A stretch of DNA of 64,000 bases, from positions 1 through 64,000 of the forward strand of contig JANLGW010000043.1 in NCBI GenBank assembly GCA_024653965.1, read 5' to 3'. Positions 16,679-27,680 of the stretch are shown in pieces. The stretch is from Rhodospirillales bacterium. Lineage in GTDB: Bacteria; Pseudomonadota; Alphaproteobacteria; Rhodospirillales; Magnetovibrionaceae. Every line of letters starts with the position of its first letter. The first letter of the stretch is position 1. The notes under the pieces were generated by a model. The model did no database searches. It saw only the letters and a program-made list of their open reading frames with translations, and had not been told where the DNA came from. The position numbers and the translations under genes are program-made.

Positions 16679-18982
16679 TTATACAGGCGGGAACAGCAGC
16701 ATCACACGCGCCCCGCCGCCGTGCTCATCAGAGGGTCTATTTTCCAGTATCAGCTCACCGCCATGATCTTCCATGATTTTTTTGACAATGGCGAGGCCTA
16801 AGCCGGTTCCCCGTTCCCGGGTTGAAACGTAAGGTTCCGTCAAACGGCCCAAATCGGCCTCGGGCAAGCCGGTTCCATTGTCTTCGATGGTGATCAGCGC
16901 GCCCCCGGCTTTGCCTAACCCGTTTTTCCCGTCGGGTGCGAGCAGACGCAGGCGAATCCACCCCGCATTCCCCTCGCCGCCCCCCTCGTCGTTCGTTTTA
17001 CCCAACCGTTCTTCCACCGATTCTGTAGCATTTTTTAATAAATTTGTGAGGGCGCGCGAAATTTGCTGGGCATCGCAGTTGATCAAAATGTCGCCGTCCG
17101 GCAATTCGCTTTGCACCGAGATGGAGGTGTCGCGGTTTTTTTCCAAAAACACCGCCTGACGGCAAAGTGTCGGCAGGCTTTCGGGTTTTAGCACCGCCTG
17201 AGGCATGCGCGCAAACGACGAAAACTCATCGACCATGCGCCCCAGTTCTTCAACCTGACGCACGATGGTATCGGTGCAGGTGACGAAGGTTTCGGGGTCT
17301 TCCTTGATTTGCTTGAGATACTTGCGTTTAAGGCGCTCGGCGGACAATTGGATGGGCGTCAGCGGATTTTTGATTTCGTGCGCGATACGCCTCGCCACCC
17401 CCGACCAAGCGGCGGTACGCTGCGCCGACTGCAATTCGGTGATGTCGTCAAAGGTCAGCACGTAGCCGATGACATCCTCGCCCAAGTATTCAGCGGTGGT
17501 GCTGGCGATCAAGGAACGCTGGTGGCCGTCGATTAAGATGGGCACCTCGGCACGCGCCACTCGGTCCGGGCGATCCATGGATTCGGCCAAAATCTCCGAC
17601 ATTTCCGGCACGACCTGAGACAAATGTTGACCCTTGGCCGCTTCCAAGTCCACACCGAGAAGGTGTTTGGCGGAGCGGTTGGAAAGATCGACCCGTCCTT
17701 GCGCGTCTAGGCCGATCACCCCCGCAGAAACGCCGCCCAGCACCGTTTCGGTGAACCGGCGGCGTTCATCCAACTGGCGGTTCATCTGCATCAGGCCGTC
17801 TTGTTGCGCCGCCAGCTTCCCCGTCATGGTGTTGAATGCCTCCGACAACGTCGCCATTTCGCCGATGGTTTCGTCAATGGTCACGCGTTGGCTTAAATCG
17901 CCGCCAGATACGCGTTGCGCCGCATCGATCAGATTGGAAATGGGGCGCGCCATCTGGTTGGCGATGGTCATGCCGATCCATACCGCCGCCATCAAAAGCA
18001 ACAACGCCACCACCGCAAAAATGGCGACGAAGGTGATTTGAATGGTGCCGGAGCGTTCTTCCAAACGTAAATAACTTTGCGAGGCTTCGCGCACGCGCTC
18101 CATGTTGATGAGCACCTGCACATCGACAAAACGCCCCACCAGCAGATACGCGCCCACGTATCGGTCCAATTTCACCAACGCGCGCACTCGGTCCGTATTG
18201 CGTGCGGTCAAGACGATGATTTCGCCGGCATCGGCCCGCGCGAGGGCGTCGGCTGAAATATCGGTCAGTTCGGGTGACAGCACGCTGTAGGCCGATTGCG
18301 CCAGAATTTGACCGTTTTCGCCCACCATTAACGCCTCGGTCAGGCCCCTTACCCCGGCCTGGGTGGTTAACGCGCGTTCCATTTGCAGGGGCGATGAAGA
18401 AAGGCGCGCCGCCTCGCGGTTTAGATCGTTGGCCATGGCCAGCGCATCGGCGCGGATGTTATGGACGTGCTCGTCCAGATACGCGCTGGCGACGGCCTGG
18501 GAAGCCTCCACCGCCGTGCGCACACGCGACGAAAACCAGCTGTCGATGCCGAAATTGAGAAAAAGAGCCGCAAAGATCGCCACCAAAATAGCGGGTGTCA
18601 CGGTGAGCAGGGAAAACATCACCACCAAGCGCACATGCAACGCCGAACCGGCCATGCCCCGGCGGCGTTGCGCCCACATGGCGACCAAGCGTTGGGCGAT
18701 AATGACGCCCAACAACAGCAAAACCACCAAATCGGCATAAAGTAAGTGAAGAACCTGCTGCGCGTCTGCAGTGCCCGAACCGGTGGAGGTGCCGGTAAAC
18801 AGGCCGAACGTGGTGACGCCTAAACCTACCGCCAGTGCCGCCAAAACAAAGGCAAAGCGGCGGCTGAGGAACAATTGCCCCAGATGTTTGGCCAGATAGC
18901 GGCGGATTTTGGACAGGGTTTCACTGTCCTGCCCTGAATCTGGCCCTGAATCCGGCGTGGAGGGGATGACCGGATCGGTCAT
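16679..18982 (-). CDS. ntrY: Sensor histidine kinase NtrY
   Basis: The 767-residue membrane kinase begins with a Pro/Ser/Asp-rich cytoplasmic stretch (1-~30). About three transmembrane segments lie near 42-62, 80-100 and 125-150. A periplasmic sensor region follows, then another helix near 310-330, a HAMP domain (~330-390), a PAS domain (~400-510), a HisKA with [20 protein letters not shown], and a HATPase with N and G boxes. Its ATG directly follows the ntrC stop, so NtrC, NtrY and NtrX are produced from one transcript. Confidence 0.95.
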   Translation of the reverse strand: MTDPVIPSTPDSGPDSGQDSETLSKIRRYLAKHLGQLFLSRRFAFVLAALAVGLGVTTFGLFTGTSTGSGTADAQQVLHLLYADLVVLLLLGVIIAQRLVAMWAQRRRGMAGSALHVRLVVMFSLLTVTPAILVAIFAALFLNFGIDSWFSSRVRTAVEASQAVASAYLDEHVHNIRADALAMANDLNREAARLSSSPLQMERALTTQAGVRGLTEALMVGENGQILAQSAYSVLSPELTDISADALARADAGEIIVLTARNTDRVRALVKLDRYVGAYLLVGRFVDVQVLINMERVREASQSYLRLEERSGTIQITFVAIFAVVALLLLMAAVWIGMTIANQMARPISNLIDAAQRVSGGDLSQRVTIDETIGEMATLSEAFNTMTGKLAAQQDGLMQMNRQLDERRRFTETVLGGVSAGVIGLDAQGRVDLSNRSAKHLLGVDLEAAKGQHLSQVVPEMSEILAESMDRPDRVARAEVPILIDGHQRSLIASTTAEYLGEDVIGYVLTFDDITELQSAQRTAAWSGVARRIAHEIKNPLTPIQLSAERLKRKYLKQIKEDPETFVTCTDTIVRQVEELGRMVDEFSSFARMPQAVLKPESLPTLCRQAVFLEKNRDTSISVQSELPDGDILINCDAQQISRALTNLLKNATESVEERLGKTNDEGGGEGNAGWIRLRLLAPDGKNGLGKAGGALITIEDNGTGLPEADLGRLTEPYVSTRERGTGLGLAIVKKIMEDHGGELILENRPSDEHGGGARVMLLFPPV

Positions 18983-20418
<1,436 letters not shown>

Positions 20419-20422
<4 letters not shown>

Positions 20423-21594
20423 TTGTGGAGGTTCTCCTGAGCGTATGGGTCCGCTTCATCCGAGGGGGGGTGTTCTTTGCTCATGGGCAACAGCACCCGA
20501 AACTGCGTGCGCCCAGGGCGGGACAACAAATCGACGACGCCGCCGTGATCACCGACGATTTTCGCCACCATGGCAAGGCCCAAACCGCTGCCGCTGGCTT
20601 TGGTGGTGACGAACGGGTCGAACAGGTGTTCTTGCAATTCATCGGGAATGCCCGGTCCATTATCTTGAATGGTGACGGCCAACGGCAGATGCACGCGGCT
20701 TTGACTGCCGGGCATGGCAAAACGCACGCCGTGCTGGTAGGCCGTTTTGATGACGATTTCCCCGCCCTCTTTGGGCACCGCTTCGGCGGCATTTTTGACC
20801 AAATTCAAAAATAACTGGATCAACTGGTCGCGATCGCCCAGCACCGCCGGCAACGACGGGTCGTATTCCACGATAAAACGCACCGATTTGGCGAAACCGT
20901 GTACGGCGATTTGTCGCACACGATCCAAAACCCGATGGATATTCAAGGGGATGGCGTGAATGGGCGCGGTGTCCGAAAACACTTCCATGCGCTCCACCAA
21001 GCCTTTGATGCGGTCGGCTTCTTCTTGAATCATGCTGGCGAGTTCGCGGTCTTGGTCATTAAGGCCGTGTTCCAGCAATTGCGCCGCGCCGCGGATACCC
21101 GACAGCGGGTTCTTAATTTCATGGGCCAGCATGGCCGACATGGCGGCGATGGAGCGTGCGGCGTCGCGGTGCGTCAGGCGGTGATCGATCTGGTCGGCGA
21201 TGGAACGTTCGTGGAACGATAGCACCACGCCCCCCACCAATACGGCTTCGATCATGGGCGCGGCCTGGACGTTGACCAAACGCTGCCCGGTGCGCGGCGT
21301 ATCCAAGGTCAGGCCATGCTCGGTGATCGCGCTCATGCCGCCACGGACCTGCTCGATCAGGGGAAATACCGGGCTGTCGGTGGGCAGAATGTCGGTGATC
21401 AAGGCCTTGGCTAGGCTTGCGCGGCTCATGGCGAACATCTGTTCCGCCGCCGCATTGGCGTATAACAAGGCGTTGTCGGCACCCACCACCAAGATCGCGG
21501 ACGCCAGCGCGTTCAACACCTGGGTCGGCTCAAACAGCGCCGTCCCCGGAGGATGGTGTTGAAACGCGACAACGCGTTTGCTCATGGCGGGCAT
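20419..21594 (-). CDS. ntrB: Nitrogen regulation sensor kinase NtrB (NR(II))
   Basis: The 391-residue cytoplasmic kinase has an N-terminal PAS domain (about 25-130), a HisKA H-box ([20 protein letters not shown]) and a HATPase with NLVKNAAEA and GLGLAMV. There are no membrane segments. NtrB phosphorylates or dephosphorylates NtrC in response to PII protein. It lies 25 bp downstream of dusB, the classical nifR3-ntrBC arrangement. Confidence 0.96.
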
Positions 21595-21619
21595 ATTCCT
21601 TATTTTACAACGGGTTATG

Positions 21620-22606
21620 TTACGCCGCTTTGCGTTCGATCAACGGTTCAAAAAACGCACGGATCAAATCGGGTACCCGTTCGGGTTCATCGCAGGCAAA
21701 AACGATCGAACGAAACTCGGCAGAACTGGGTAATCCCTTGGAATACCAGCCCAGGTGTTTGCGCATGTTGCGCATCCCCATGACGCTTCCGTAATGCGTT
21801 AACATTGCATCGTAATGCCTTAAAATAACGTCGAGTTTTTGTTCAAGTCCAGGATCGGGTAGACGTTCGCCGGTCTTCAGAAAATGCGCCACCTGGCCGG
21901 GGAACCACGGGCGGCCATAACTGCCGCGACCGATCATCACCCCGTCGGCGCCGGAGCGTTTGAACATTTCCGCTGCATCGTCATAGGTGTTGACGTCGCC
22001 GTTGCCCGTGACCGGCAGCTTGACCGCCGCTTTGACCTCGCCGATGAAGTCCCAGTCGGCGTGGCCCTTGTACATTTGCTGGCGGGTACGGCCATGTACG
22101 ACGATGGATTGAATACCGCATTCTTGGGCGATGCGCGCCAGATTGGGGGCGTTGCGGTTGTCGTCATCCCAGCCGGTGCGCATTTTCAGCGTTACCGGGG
22201 TCGACACCGACTTCACCGCCGCTTCCATAATCGCGCCCGCCAGACACTCATCCTTCATCAGCGCCGAGCCGGAATAACCGTTCACCACCTTTTTGGCGGG
22301 ACAGCCCATGTTGAGGTCGATGATCGCCGCCCCCCGGTCTTCGTTCATTTTGGCCGCTTCCGCCACCACTTGCGGGTCGGTTCCGGCCAATTGCACCGCC
22401 ATGGGAAACTCGTCCGCGCACAGCGTAGACATGCGCATCGTTTTTTTGCTGGCGCGGATCATGGCCCGAGACGCGATCATTTCCGACACCACCAAACCGA
22501 CACCAAAGCTTTTGACCAAGCGGCGATACGGCATATCGGTTACACCGGCCATGGGGGCCAGCATCACGTTGTTGTCCAGTTTGACGGGGCCGATGGTGTA
22601 GGTCAT
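21620..22606 (-). CDS. dusB: tRNA-dihydrouridine synthase DusB (NifR3)
   Basis: The 328-residue FMN enzyme carries APMAGVTDMPYR (FMN site), NMGCPAKKV with the catalytic cysteine, and KMRTGWDD and VHGRTR motifs. It reduces uridine to dihydrouridine in the tRNA D-loop. I chose ATG 22606, which gives the family length; a frame extension to a TTG at 22657 lacks a ribosome site. It is the first gene of the leftward ntr transcript. Confidence 0.94.
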   Translation of the reverse strand: MTYTIGPVKLDNNVMLAPMAGVTDMPYRRLVKSFGVGLVVSEMIASRAMIRASKKTMRMSTLCADEFPMAVQLAGTDPQVVAEAAKMNEDRGAAIIDLNMGCPAKKVVNGYSGSALMKDECLAGAIMEAAVKSVSTPVTLKMRTGWDDDNRNAPNLARIAQECGIQSIVVHGRTRQQMYKGHADWDFIGEVKAAVKLPVTGNGDVNTYDDAAEMFKRSGADGVMIGRGSYGRPWFPGQVAHFLKTGERLPDPGLEQKLDVILRHYDAMLTHYGSVMGMRNMRKHLGWYSKGLPSSAEFRSIVFACDEPERVPDLIRAFFEPLIERKAA

Positions 22607-22729
22607 CCGGGGGGGATCCGATTGAGGGGTCAAAATGCGTGCCCATTTATTGTGCAAAATGCTCCAAAAGGCAAGGCTTTGAACAGCCCTTGTGCATAAT
22701 TTCCCGGCAATGGTGGTGAATTTAAAGAT

Positions 22730-23524
22730 TTAAGCGAGAATGACCCCGGTGACGACCTTGACGCCCAGGTAACCCAAGGTCAAAAGCAGATACGCCAGCA
22801 GCCCCAAACGCGCCGCTTTGCGCCCGCGCAGGCCGGTTTTGTGCTGGGCGAACAACAACGCACCGATCACGACAAAAGCCAGCACGCTCAAGATCGTTTT
22901 GTGATCAAATGCCAGCAACTGCCCGGTTTCGCGGTACTGCGCCGCCATGCCGGTAATCAGCCCCAGCCCCAAAATCCCCTCGCCCCAGCCGAGCAGCATG
23001 GCGGCGATGTGTTCGCAATCGGCGACCGAGGGCAACGTGTGGGTCAATTTGGTCGGACGTTTGGCCTTGAGCGCGCGATCTTGTAAAAATGCCGCCAGCG
23101 CCGCCACGGCGGCAATGGTGACCAAGCTATACGTGACCACCGACACCAAAATGTGCAGCGCCACCCAGGCATCTACCGGAGTGTCCGGCACCAATTCCGT
23201 ATTGGGCGCCAGCGCCGCCAATACCGCCAAAACCAACATATAAGGAGCCAAAAGCTGAGTCAGCCGCCAAGCGTGATTAACCGACCAGGCCAGCATGGTG
23301 AACAGGCCCAACGTGACGGCGATGGATACCCACAGCGCCGTCGCCAGCCCGGCCTGCCAGGTTCCGGTGACGTGCGCCAAGGCCCAAATCCCCGGCCCTA
23401 GCGTGGCAAGCAGCAACGCGGCCCAGTGGGTAGGGTCGAGTTTCGCGCCTTCGCGCCGCTGCACAAAGACGGCGGGCAACAGACATACAACGGCGATCAG
23501 GGCGTAAAAGATGTTTTGCGACAT
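22730..23524 (-). CDS. CcsA/YpjD-like cytochrome c assembly family membrane protein
   Basis: This 264-residue protein has about eight transmembrane helices. It carries the WGEGILGLGLI segment resembling the WWD-type/CcsA heme-handling region, and histidines near the helix ends (LHILVSV, FDHKTILS). The YpjD/HemX-like family is linked to cytochrome c maturation or heme handling; the exact role is unknown. I chose ATG 23524 because earlier in-frame extensions add about 85 polar residues and would run into the opposite promoter region of ispDF. Confidence 0.82.
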   Translation of the reverse strand: MSQNIFYALIAVVCLLPAVFVQRREGAKLDPTHWAALLLATLGPGIWALAHVTGTWQAGLATALWVSIAVTLGLFTMLAWSVNHAWRLTQLLAPYMLVLAVLAALAPNTELVPDTPVDAWVALHILVSVVTYSLVTIAAVAALAAFLQDRALKAKRPTKLTHTLPSVADCEHIAAMLLGWGEGILGLGLITGMAAQYRETGQLLAFDHKTILSVLAFVVIGALLFAQHKTGLRGRKAARLGLLAYLLLTLGYLGVKVVTGVILA

Positions 23525-23612
23525 GTGCAAAAGATCGCTGTTTGCGCCCGCATATGCAAGGTGTCTCTTTGAACGCGCTTGGAAAATTCGATCAAGATGA
23601 TAGCTTAAGCCC

Positions 23613-24821
23613 ATGACCCAGAAGCATAACCCGCAAGATTCTAGGCAAACCGTTGTTTTGATCGTCGCCGCCGGACGCGGTCGGCGCTTCGGTGGCAGCT
23701 TGCCCAAACAATACGCGCCTTTAGGCGGTGAAACGGTGCTGCGCCGCACGGTGCAAGCCTTTTTGACACACTCCGGCATCGATGCCGTGCGGGTTGTGAT
23801 CCATCCCGACGACGCAGATTTGTATCACGCCGCGACCGTCGGCCTGGACCTGCTGGCTCCGGTCTTAGGCGGAGCGACCCGTCAAGATTCCGTGCGTTTA
23901 GGTCTGGAAAGCCTGCAAGGGCTGGGTTTTGCCAGGGTGTTGATCCATGACGCCGCGCGCCCCTTTGTCAACGTGGCGGTCATTGATGGCGTGCTGGACG
24001 CACTCACCCGCCATGCCGGAGCGCTGCCCGCCCTGGCAGTGGCCGATACCTTAAAACGCGCCCAAAACGGGGAAATCAGCGATACCGTCTCGCGCGAAGC
24101 CCTATGGCGCGCGCAAACGCCGCAAGGCTTTGTTTTTGCGGATATTTTAGCTGCGCACCAGCGTTTTCAAGGCGAACAACTTACCGACGACGCGCAACTG
24201 TTTGAACGCGCGGGCCTTAAAGTGGCAATCACGCCCGGCCATGAGGACAATTTCAAAATCACCACCGAAGAGGACCTGATGCGCGCCGAACGCCTGCTGA
24301 ACCTTAATGCCGAAACCCGTATCGGCACCGGCTTTGACGCCCATCGCTTCGAGGCGGGCGATCACGTCACCCTATGCGGGGTAAAAATCCCCTTTTCACA
24401 AGGGCTTAAGGGTCATTCCGATGCCGATGTGGCGCTGCACGCCCTAACGGATGCCTTGTTGGGCGCCATCGGTCAAGGCGATATCGGCCAACACTTCCCC
24501 CCGACCGATCCACAATGGAAAGGCGCGTCATCAGACCGCTTTTTGGCCCACGCGGCGAATTTGGTGCGCGCCCAAAGCGGAACCATCGTCAACGTGGGCG
24601 TCACCATCATCTGCGAAGCGCCCCGGGTATCGCCGCACAAAGACGCCATGCGCACGCGCATTGCCGAAATCCTTGGCATCGCCGTCGGGCGGGTATCGGT
24701 CAAAGGCACCACGACCGAAGGCATGGGATTTACCGGACGCGGCGAAGGCATCGCCGCCCAAGCGCTGGCAACCGTAGCGCTGGCAACCCTGCGGGGCGCC
24801 CGTCCTGCCCATTCTGATTAA
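23613..24821 (+). CDS. ispDF: Bifunctional IspD/IspF isoprenoid enzyme
   Basis: The 402-residue fusion has IspD at the N-terminus (IVAAGRGRRFGGSLPKQY, residues 12-29) and IspF from about 230 (TGFDAHRF, GHSDADV, and the zinc- and CDP-binding HFPPTDPQWKG). IspD makes CDP-methylerythritol and IspF makes MEcPP in the non-mevalonate pathway. The fused form is usual in alphaproteobacteria. It is divergent from the CcsA-like gene, with about 90 bp between them for promoters. Confidence 0.96.
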   Translation: MTQKHNPQDSRQTVVLIVAAGRGRRFGGSLPKQYAPLGGETVLRRTVQAFLTHSGIDAVRVVIHPDDADLYHAATVGLDLLAPVLGGATRQDSVRLGLESLQGLGFARVLIHDAARPFVNVAVIDGVLDALTRHAGALPALAVADTLKRAQNGEISDTVSREALWRAQTPQGFVFADILAAHQRFQGEQLTDDAQLFERAGLKVAITPGHEDNFKITTEEDLMRAERLLNLNAETRIGTGFDAHRFEAGDHVTLCGVKIPFSQGLKGHSDADVALHALTDALLGAIGQGDIGQHFPPTDPQWKGASSDRFLAHAANLVRAQSGTIVNVGVTIICEAPRVSPHKDAMRTRIAEILGIAVGRVSVKGTTTEGMGFTGRGEGIAAQALATVALATLRGARPAHSD

Positions 24822-25028
24822 CGGCGATCATGTTGGTATTGTTGATTAATATTTTTTTATACGCGCAATGGGTGATGGTTATTTTTTTACCTTTGGAGTA
24901 GAATCGCACCAATAATAAGAATAATGCACGGCTTTTGAGGATTAGACCGCTGTCAATGTGACGGCGCGTCTTGTTTTGCGTTTTTAGCAAAAGCCCAAAA
25001 GCTTTGGGTGACGACATTTGGGTGGGTT

Positions 25029-25973
25029 ATGGAAAAACTGGCGCTAGACCAGGTTGATATATTGTTGATCGATCCCGATCGGGCGGTGCGATCGACCATT
25101 CGCAACATTTTGATCGATAACGGTTTTCGCAATGTAACCATGGGCAGCGGCCTTGCGGACATTGAATCAAAATTTCAGATCAATATGCCGGATCTCTTAA
25201 TCTCCGACATCAAGCTCGGCGACGGAAGTTTGAGCGATTTCGTCTATAAATTGCGTCACCACGACGTCGGCTCCAACCCATTTTTACCAATCATTGCAAC
25301 CGCATGGTCGCCAACGTCAGACGACGTGCGCAGCGTGGTGCAATCGGGCGCGGACGACATCGTCGCCAAACCGCTTTCGGCGGGTCAATTGTTGCAGCGC
25401 ATTATGATGCTGATCAAAGCGCGCAAACCTTTCGTGGTGACCAGCGCCTACATCGGTCCCGACCGGCGCAAACCGGGCGAAGACGCCGAACGAGGCGAGC
25501 ATATCGAACAGATTATGGTCCCCAATGTGTTAAAGGCGAAAGCCACCGCCGACGGGCGTTTGAACGTTGCACAAATTCAACGCGAAATCGACGCCTGCAG
25601 CAAAAAGGTCAACCTGCAAAAGCTTGACCGCCACGCCCACCAGGCCTTGTGGCTAGTAGATCGTATCGTTCCAGGGTTAGCCTATGGCTCGCCCGACGAG
25701 GCCACATCCCGTTCATTGGAGCGTTTGTTGTACGTTGCCGAAGATACCGGCAGACGCATGGTCGGCACTCCCTTCGCCCATGTGGATGAGTTGTGCAAAT
25801 CCCTAATCGAAGTAACGGGACGCATCTTGAACGCCGGGGATTTTCCCTCGCCCAAAGACGTCGCCCTACTGCAACCCTTGGCCAAAGCCATTCAGCGCGG
25901 TTTTGACGAAAGCGATAGCGAAACGGTGCAGGTAGCGCGGAAAATTTCTGAATCCGTATCCACCAAACACTGA
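25029..25973 (+). CDS. Response regulator with unrecognised C-terminal domain
   Basis: The 314-residue protein has a receiver domain (about 8-125) with acidic residues in LLIDPD, phospho-acceptor D60 (LLISDIKLG) and the KP lysine (VAKPLS). A conserved YIGPDRRK sequence follows at about 145. The C-terminal ~170 residues are helical with no DNA-binding motif visible. I chose the ATG at 25029, preceded by GGGTGGG, over a GTG seven codons earlier. Output by protein contact rather than DNA binding is inferred. Confidence 0.82.
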   Translation: MEKLALDQVDILLIDPDRAVRSTIRNILIDNGFRNVTMGSGLADIESKFQINMPDLLISDIKLGDGSLSDFVYKLRHHDVGSNPFLPIIATAWSPTSDDVRSVVQSGADDIVAKPLSAGQLLQRIMMLIKARKPFVVTSAYIGPDRRKPGEDAERGEHIEQIMVPNVLKAKATADGRLNVAQIQREIDACSKKVNLQKLDRHAHQALWLVDRIVPGLAYGSPDEATSRSLERLLYVAEDTGRRMVGTPFAHVDELCKSLIEVTGRILNAGDFPSPKDVALLQPLAKAIQRGFDESDSETVQVARKISESVSTKH

Positions 25974-26005
25974 TTTACGCCAAACACCGAGTTACGCTTG
26001 GGTTT

Positions 26006-26335
26006 CTACGCTTGAGTTTCGTGGGCAATCCATTTTAAGAAATCGGCGTTGCCGCCGGTAATGTCCAGCGCCACCACGCAGGGGCAGTCGTGGCTGTGCA
26101 GGGCCTTGATGCGCTGGGTTGCCGCGTCCACCAAGTTTTGGCGGGTTTTCAGCACCAAGGCCACTTCGTTCCCACTTTGCACTTCACCGTTCCACCAATA
26201 AAACGATCGCATCGCGCCCAAAACGTTTGCACAGGCAACGAAACGCTCGCCCACCAAGGTGCGGGCAATGGTTTCGGCCTCAATGGCAGTGGCGCAGGTG
26301 ACGTATAACCACTGCACCGCTTCAGAATTGCTCAT
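26006..26335 (-). CDS. cutA: Divalent-ion tolerance protein CutA
   Basis: The 109-residue protein matches CutA in length and order: YVTCATAIEAETIARTLV at the start, AMRSFYWWNGEVQ in the middle, and HSHDCPCVVALDI and FLKWI at the end. CutA forms a PII-like trimer linked to copper and divalent-metal tolerance, although its biochemical role is poorly defined. I chose the ATG at 26335; a longer frame lacks similarity and a ribosome site. Confidence 0.93.
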   Translation of the reverse strand: MSNSEAVQWLYVTCATAIEAETIARTLVGERFVACANVLGAMRSFYWWNGEVQSGNEVALVLKTRQNLVDAATQRIKALHSHDCPCVVALDITGGNADFLKWIAHETQA

Positions 26336-26448
26336 CGGGTTTACCCTCCAGGCAACAACGGGTATCTTGCGGGGCGCCTCAAGTCCAGCGTAACATGGGT
26401 AACGTAACCATGGACTGCGCTTTGCGCAACGATCAGGAGGATACCCCC

Positions 26449-26709
26449 ATGGGGAAAGCGGCCGAGGCCAACGCGGACGATGACGCCCAAGCCCACCCCA
26501 CGGCTGTGCAACGCGCATGGTTGCGCCGCGGGCTTGACCAGCCGGGCGGCAAGCTCCCCTTGTTCGACGACGAAGGGCAGCAGGTGTGCGAACGCACGGT
26601 GCGGGCCTGTATCGACAAAGGCTGGGCGGAACCTTGGTTTTCCAACCCCCTGAAACCTGATTGGGTCGTCTGCAAACTCACCGAAACCGGGCGTTCCGTA
26701 GCGGCCTAA
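26449..26709 (+). CDS. Small conserved-looking hypothetical protein
   Basis: The 86-residue protein starts at an ATG with an excellent AGGAGG eight bases upstream. It has a Gly/Leu/Asp-rich segment LDQPGGKLPLFDDEGQ and ends with PDWVVCKLTETGRSVAA, which resembles a short winged-helix-like domain. No catalytic residues are visible. It stands alone, divergent from cutA. I do not recognise the family. Confidence 0.68.
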   Translation: MGKAAEANADDDAQAHPTAVQRAWLRRGLDQPGGKLPLFDDEGQQVCERTVRACIDKGWAEPWFSNPLKPDWVVCKLTETGRSVAA

Positions 26710-27031
26710 TTCTTTTCATATCCGGCTAACGGCAAAAATCGCGGCCCGTTTTAAGGACCGCGATAAGGTTTTGGAGTTTTGGTGCGTTGCCCAGGTCTAT
26801 TTGCTGTGTGGAGGCAGGAGATGGAGCCTAACCCAGGTTCTTCTTTCAGACGTGGCGCGATTTTCCGAGTTTACCAATTCACGAATGCGTGAGCATCGGT
26901 CCCTCAACTTCATTGCAAAAGCTAAACGGTTTGACTGCGCCTGCAGTCCGGTCACCTAAAAAAACAAAACTCTTCCTAGGGTAAGGCCAGGGTAAGGAAG
27001 AGTTTTTGGCATATTTCAAAAGCCTTTAACG
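26710..27031. other. Intergenic stretch with hairpins
   Basis: This 322-base gap holds an imperfect hairpin at about 26738-26764 (TCGCGG paired with CCGCGA across a short loop), possibly ending the 26449-26709 transcript although no strong T-run follows. It also holds the clear leftward terminator at 26966-27006. A 62-codon frame at 26771-26959 has no ribosome site or recognisable composition, so I do not call a gene. Confidence 0.45.
26966..27006 (-). terminator. Intrinsic terminator of the 27032-27442 gene
   Basis: A perfect 12-bp stem (AAAACTCTTCCT at 26966 pairing with 26995-27006) encloses a 17-base loop. It is followed on the leftward strand by a T-rich run. It begins 26 bp after the stop of the leftward gene. 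Confidence 0.8.
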
Positions 27032-27442
27032 TTAGCTCATGTCAATAGACACATAGCCTTGCTCGATGGCATAACGCAGTGCCTCAAAAGCTATTTTAGC
27101 TTCTTCATAGGCTTCGCGGTGGGTGCGCAATTGACTGACTTGGTTTTGATCCAGCGGTTCGCCCTTGTCGACGCCGGCGGCGTGAAACGCGGCTTCCAAA
27201 TAATGGGCGCGCAGCCGAGCGATGGCTACGGCAAACGCTAAAACGGTATCTTTTTCCAAAACCGGAATGCGGGCGTGGATGATCTCCCGGTTGGCGATCC
27301 GAATACCCTGCTCGATTTCATTGAGAAACCGCATCATCTTTTTGTAATCGTCGCTGTGTGTGTCTTGAACGCTCATCAAAGGGGCTCCTGGATCGTCGTG
27401 GGCGTGGATCGCTTCCAAGCCCATAGAAGACAAGATACGCAT
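27032..27442 (-). CDS. Hypothetical helical protein
   Basis: The 136-residue protein starts at an ATG preceded by GAGG. It is soluble and largely alpha-helical, with a heptad-like central part (YKKMMRFLNEIEQG, then VLAFAVAIARLRAHYLEAAF). No enzyme motif is visible. Its start is 36 bp from the first CRP-type palindrome of the small-RNA locus, so it might share that control. I do not recognise the family. Confidence 0.6.
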   Translation of the reverse strand: MRILSSMGLEAIHAHDDPGAPLMSVQDTHSDDYKKMMRFLNEIEQGIRIANREIIHARIPVLEKDTVLAFAVAIARLRAHYLEAAFHAAGVDKGEPLDQNQVSQLRTHREAYEEAKIAFEALRYAIEQGYVSIDMS

Positions 27443-27478
27443 TCTAGCCTCTACAACACTACATTTTTTTTGCCCCCC

Positions 27479-27494
27479 TGTGATGGTCGTCACA
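27479..27494 (+). promoter_or_regulatory. CRP/FNR-family palindrome, copy 1
   Basis: TGTGA-TGGTCG-TCACA matches the CRP half-site consensus TGTGA-N6-TCACA exactly. Its centre is about 41 bp upstream of the conserved start of small-RNA candidate 1, the class II activator position, and 44 bp from the divergent gene start at 27442. As RNA it could also fold as a hairpin, so operator function is inferred. Confidence 0.55.
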
Positions 27495-27526
27495 GCCCGA
27501 TGCGTAGAGGCATGACAAAGTCATGG

Positions 27527-27604
27527 TGTGGAGAGGCCATCGGCCTTTCCCTTCCCTCAAGAGCACAAACTCAACCGGCTGTCTTCGCGACAGCCGGTTT
27601 TTTT
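27527..27604 (+). ncRNA. Small-RNA candidate, copy 1
   Basis: The predicted transcript has a 9-bp hairpin (27530-27538 with 27542-27550, loop ATC), then a single-stranded pyrimidine-rich region, then an intrinsic terminator (11-bp stem 27573-27583 with 27589-27599, and seven T). The 29 nucleotides at 27545-27573 are identical in the second copy. The C/U-rich CUUUCCCUUCCCUC could pair with Shine-Dalgarno sequences in mRNAs. The 5' end is estimated from where the copies become strongly similar. No protein frame fits. Confidence 0.65.
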
Positions 27605-27631
27605 CTATGTTTTTTGCATTTTTTATTAGGG

Positions 27632-27647
27632 TGTGATGGCCGTCACA
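27632..27647 (+). promoter_or_regulatory. CRP/FNR-family palindrome, copy 2
   Basis: TGTGA-TGGCCG-TCACA is again an exact TGTGA-N6-TCACA site and differs from copy 1 by one base in the spacer. It lies 153 bp from copy 1 and at the same distance from its own small-RNA candidate. Repetition of both the site and the spacing supports a regulatory or RNA-structural role. Confidence 0.55.
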
Positions 27648-27680
27648 GCATGCCGCGCAAAAGCATGAGACCTTAAGGAC

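Noticed and set aside
26771-26959. A 62-codon rightward frame in the gap after 26709
   Set aside because: It has no ribosome site, no recognisable domain, and ends just before a terminator that belongs to the opposite strand.
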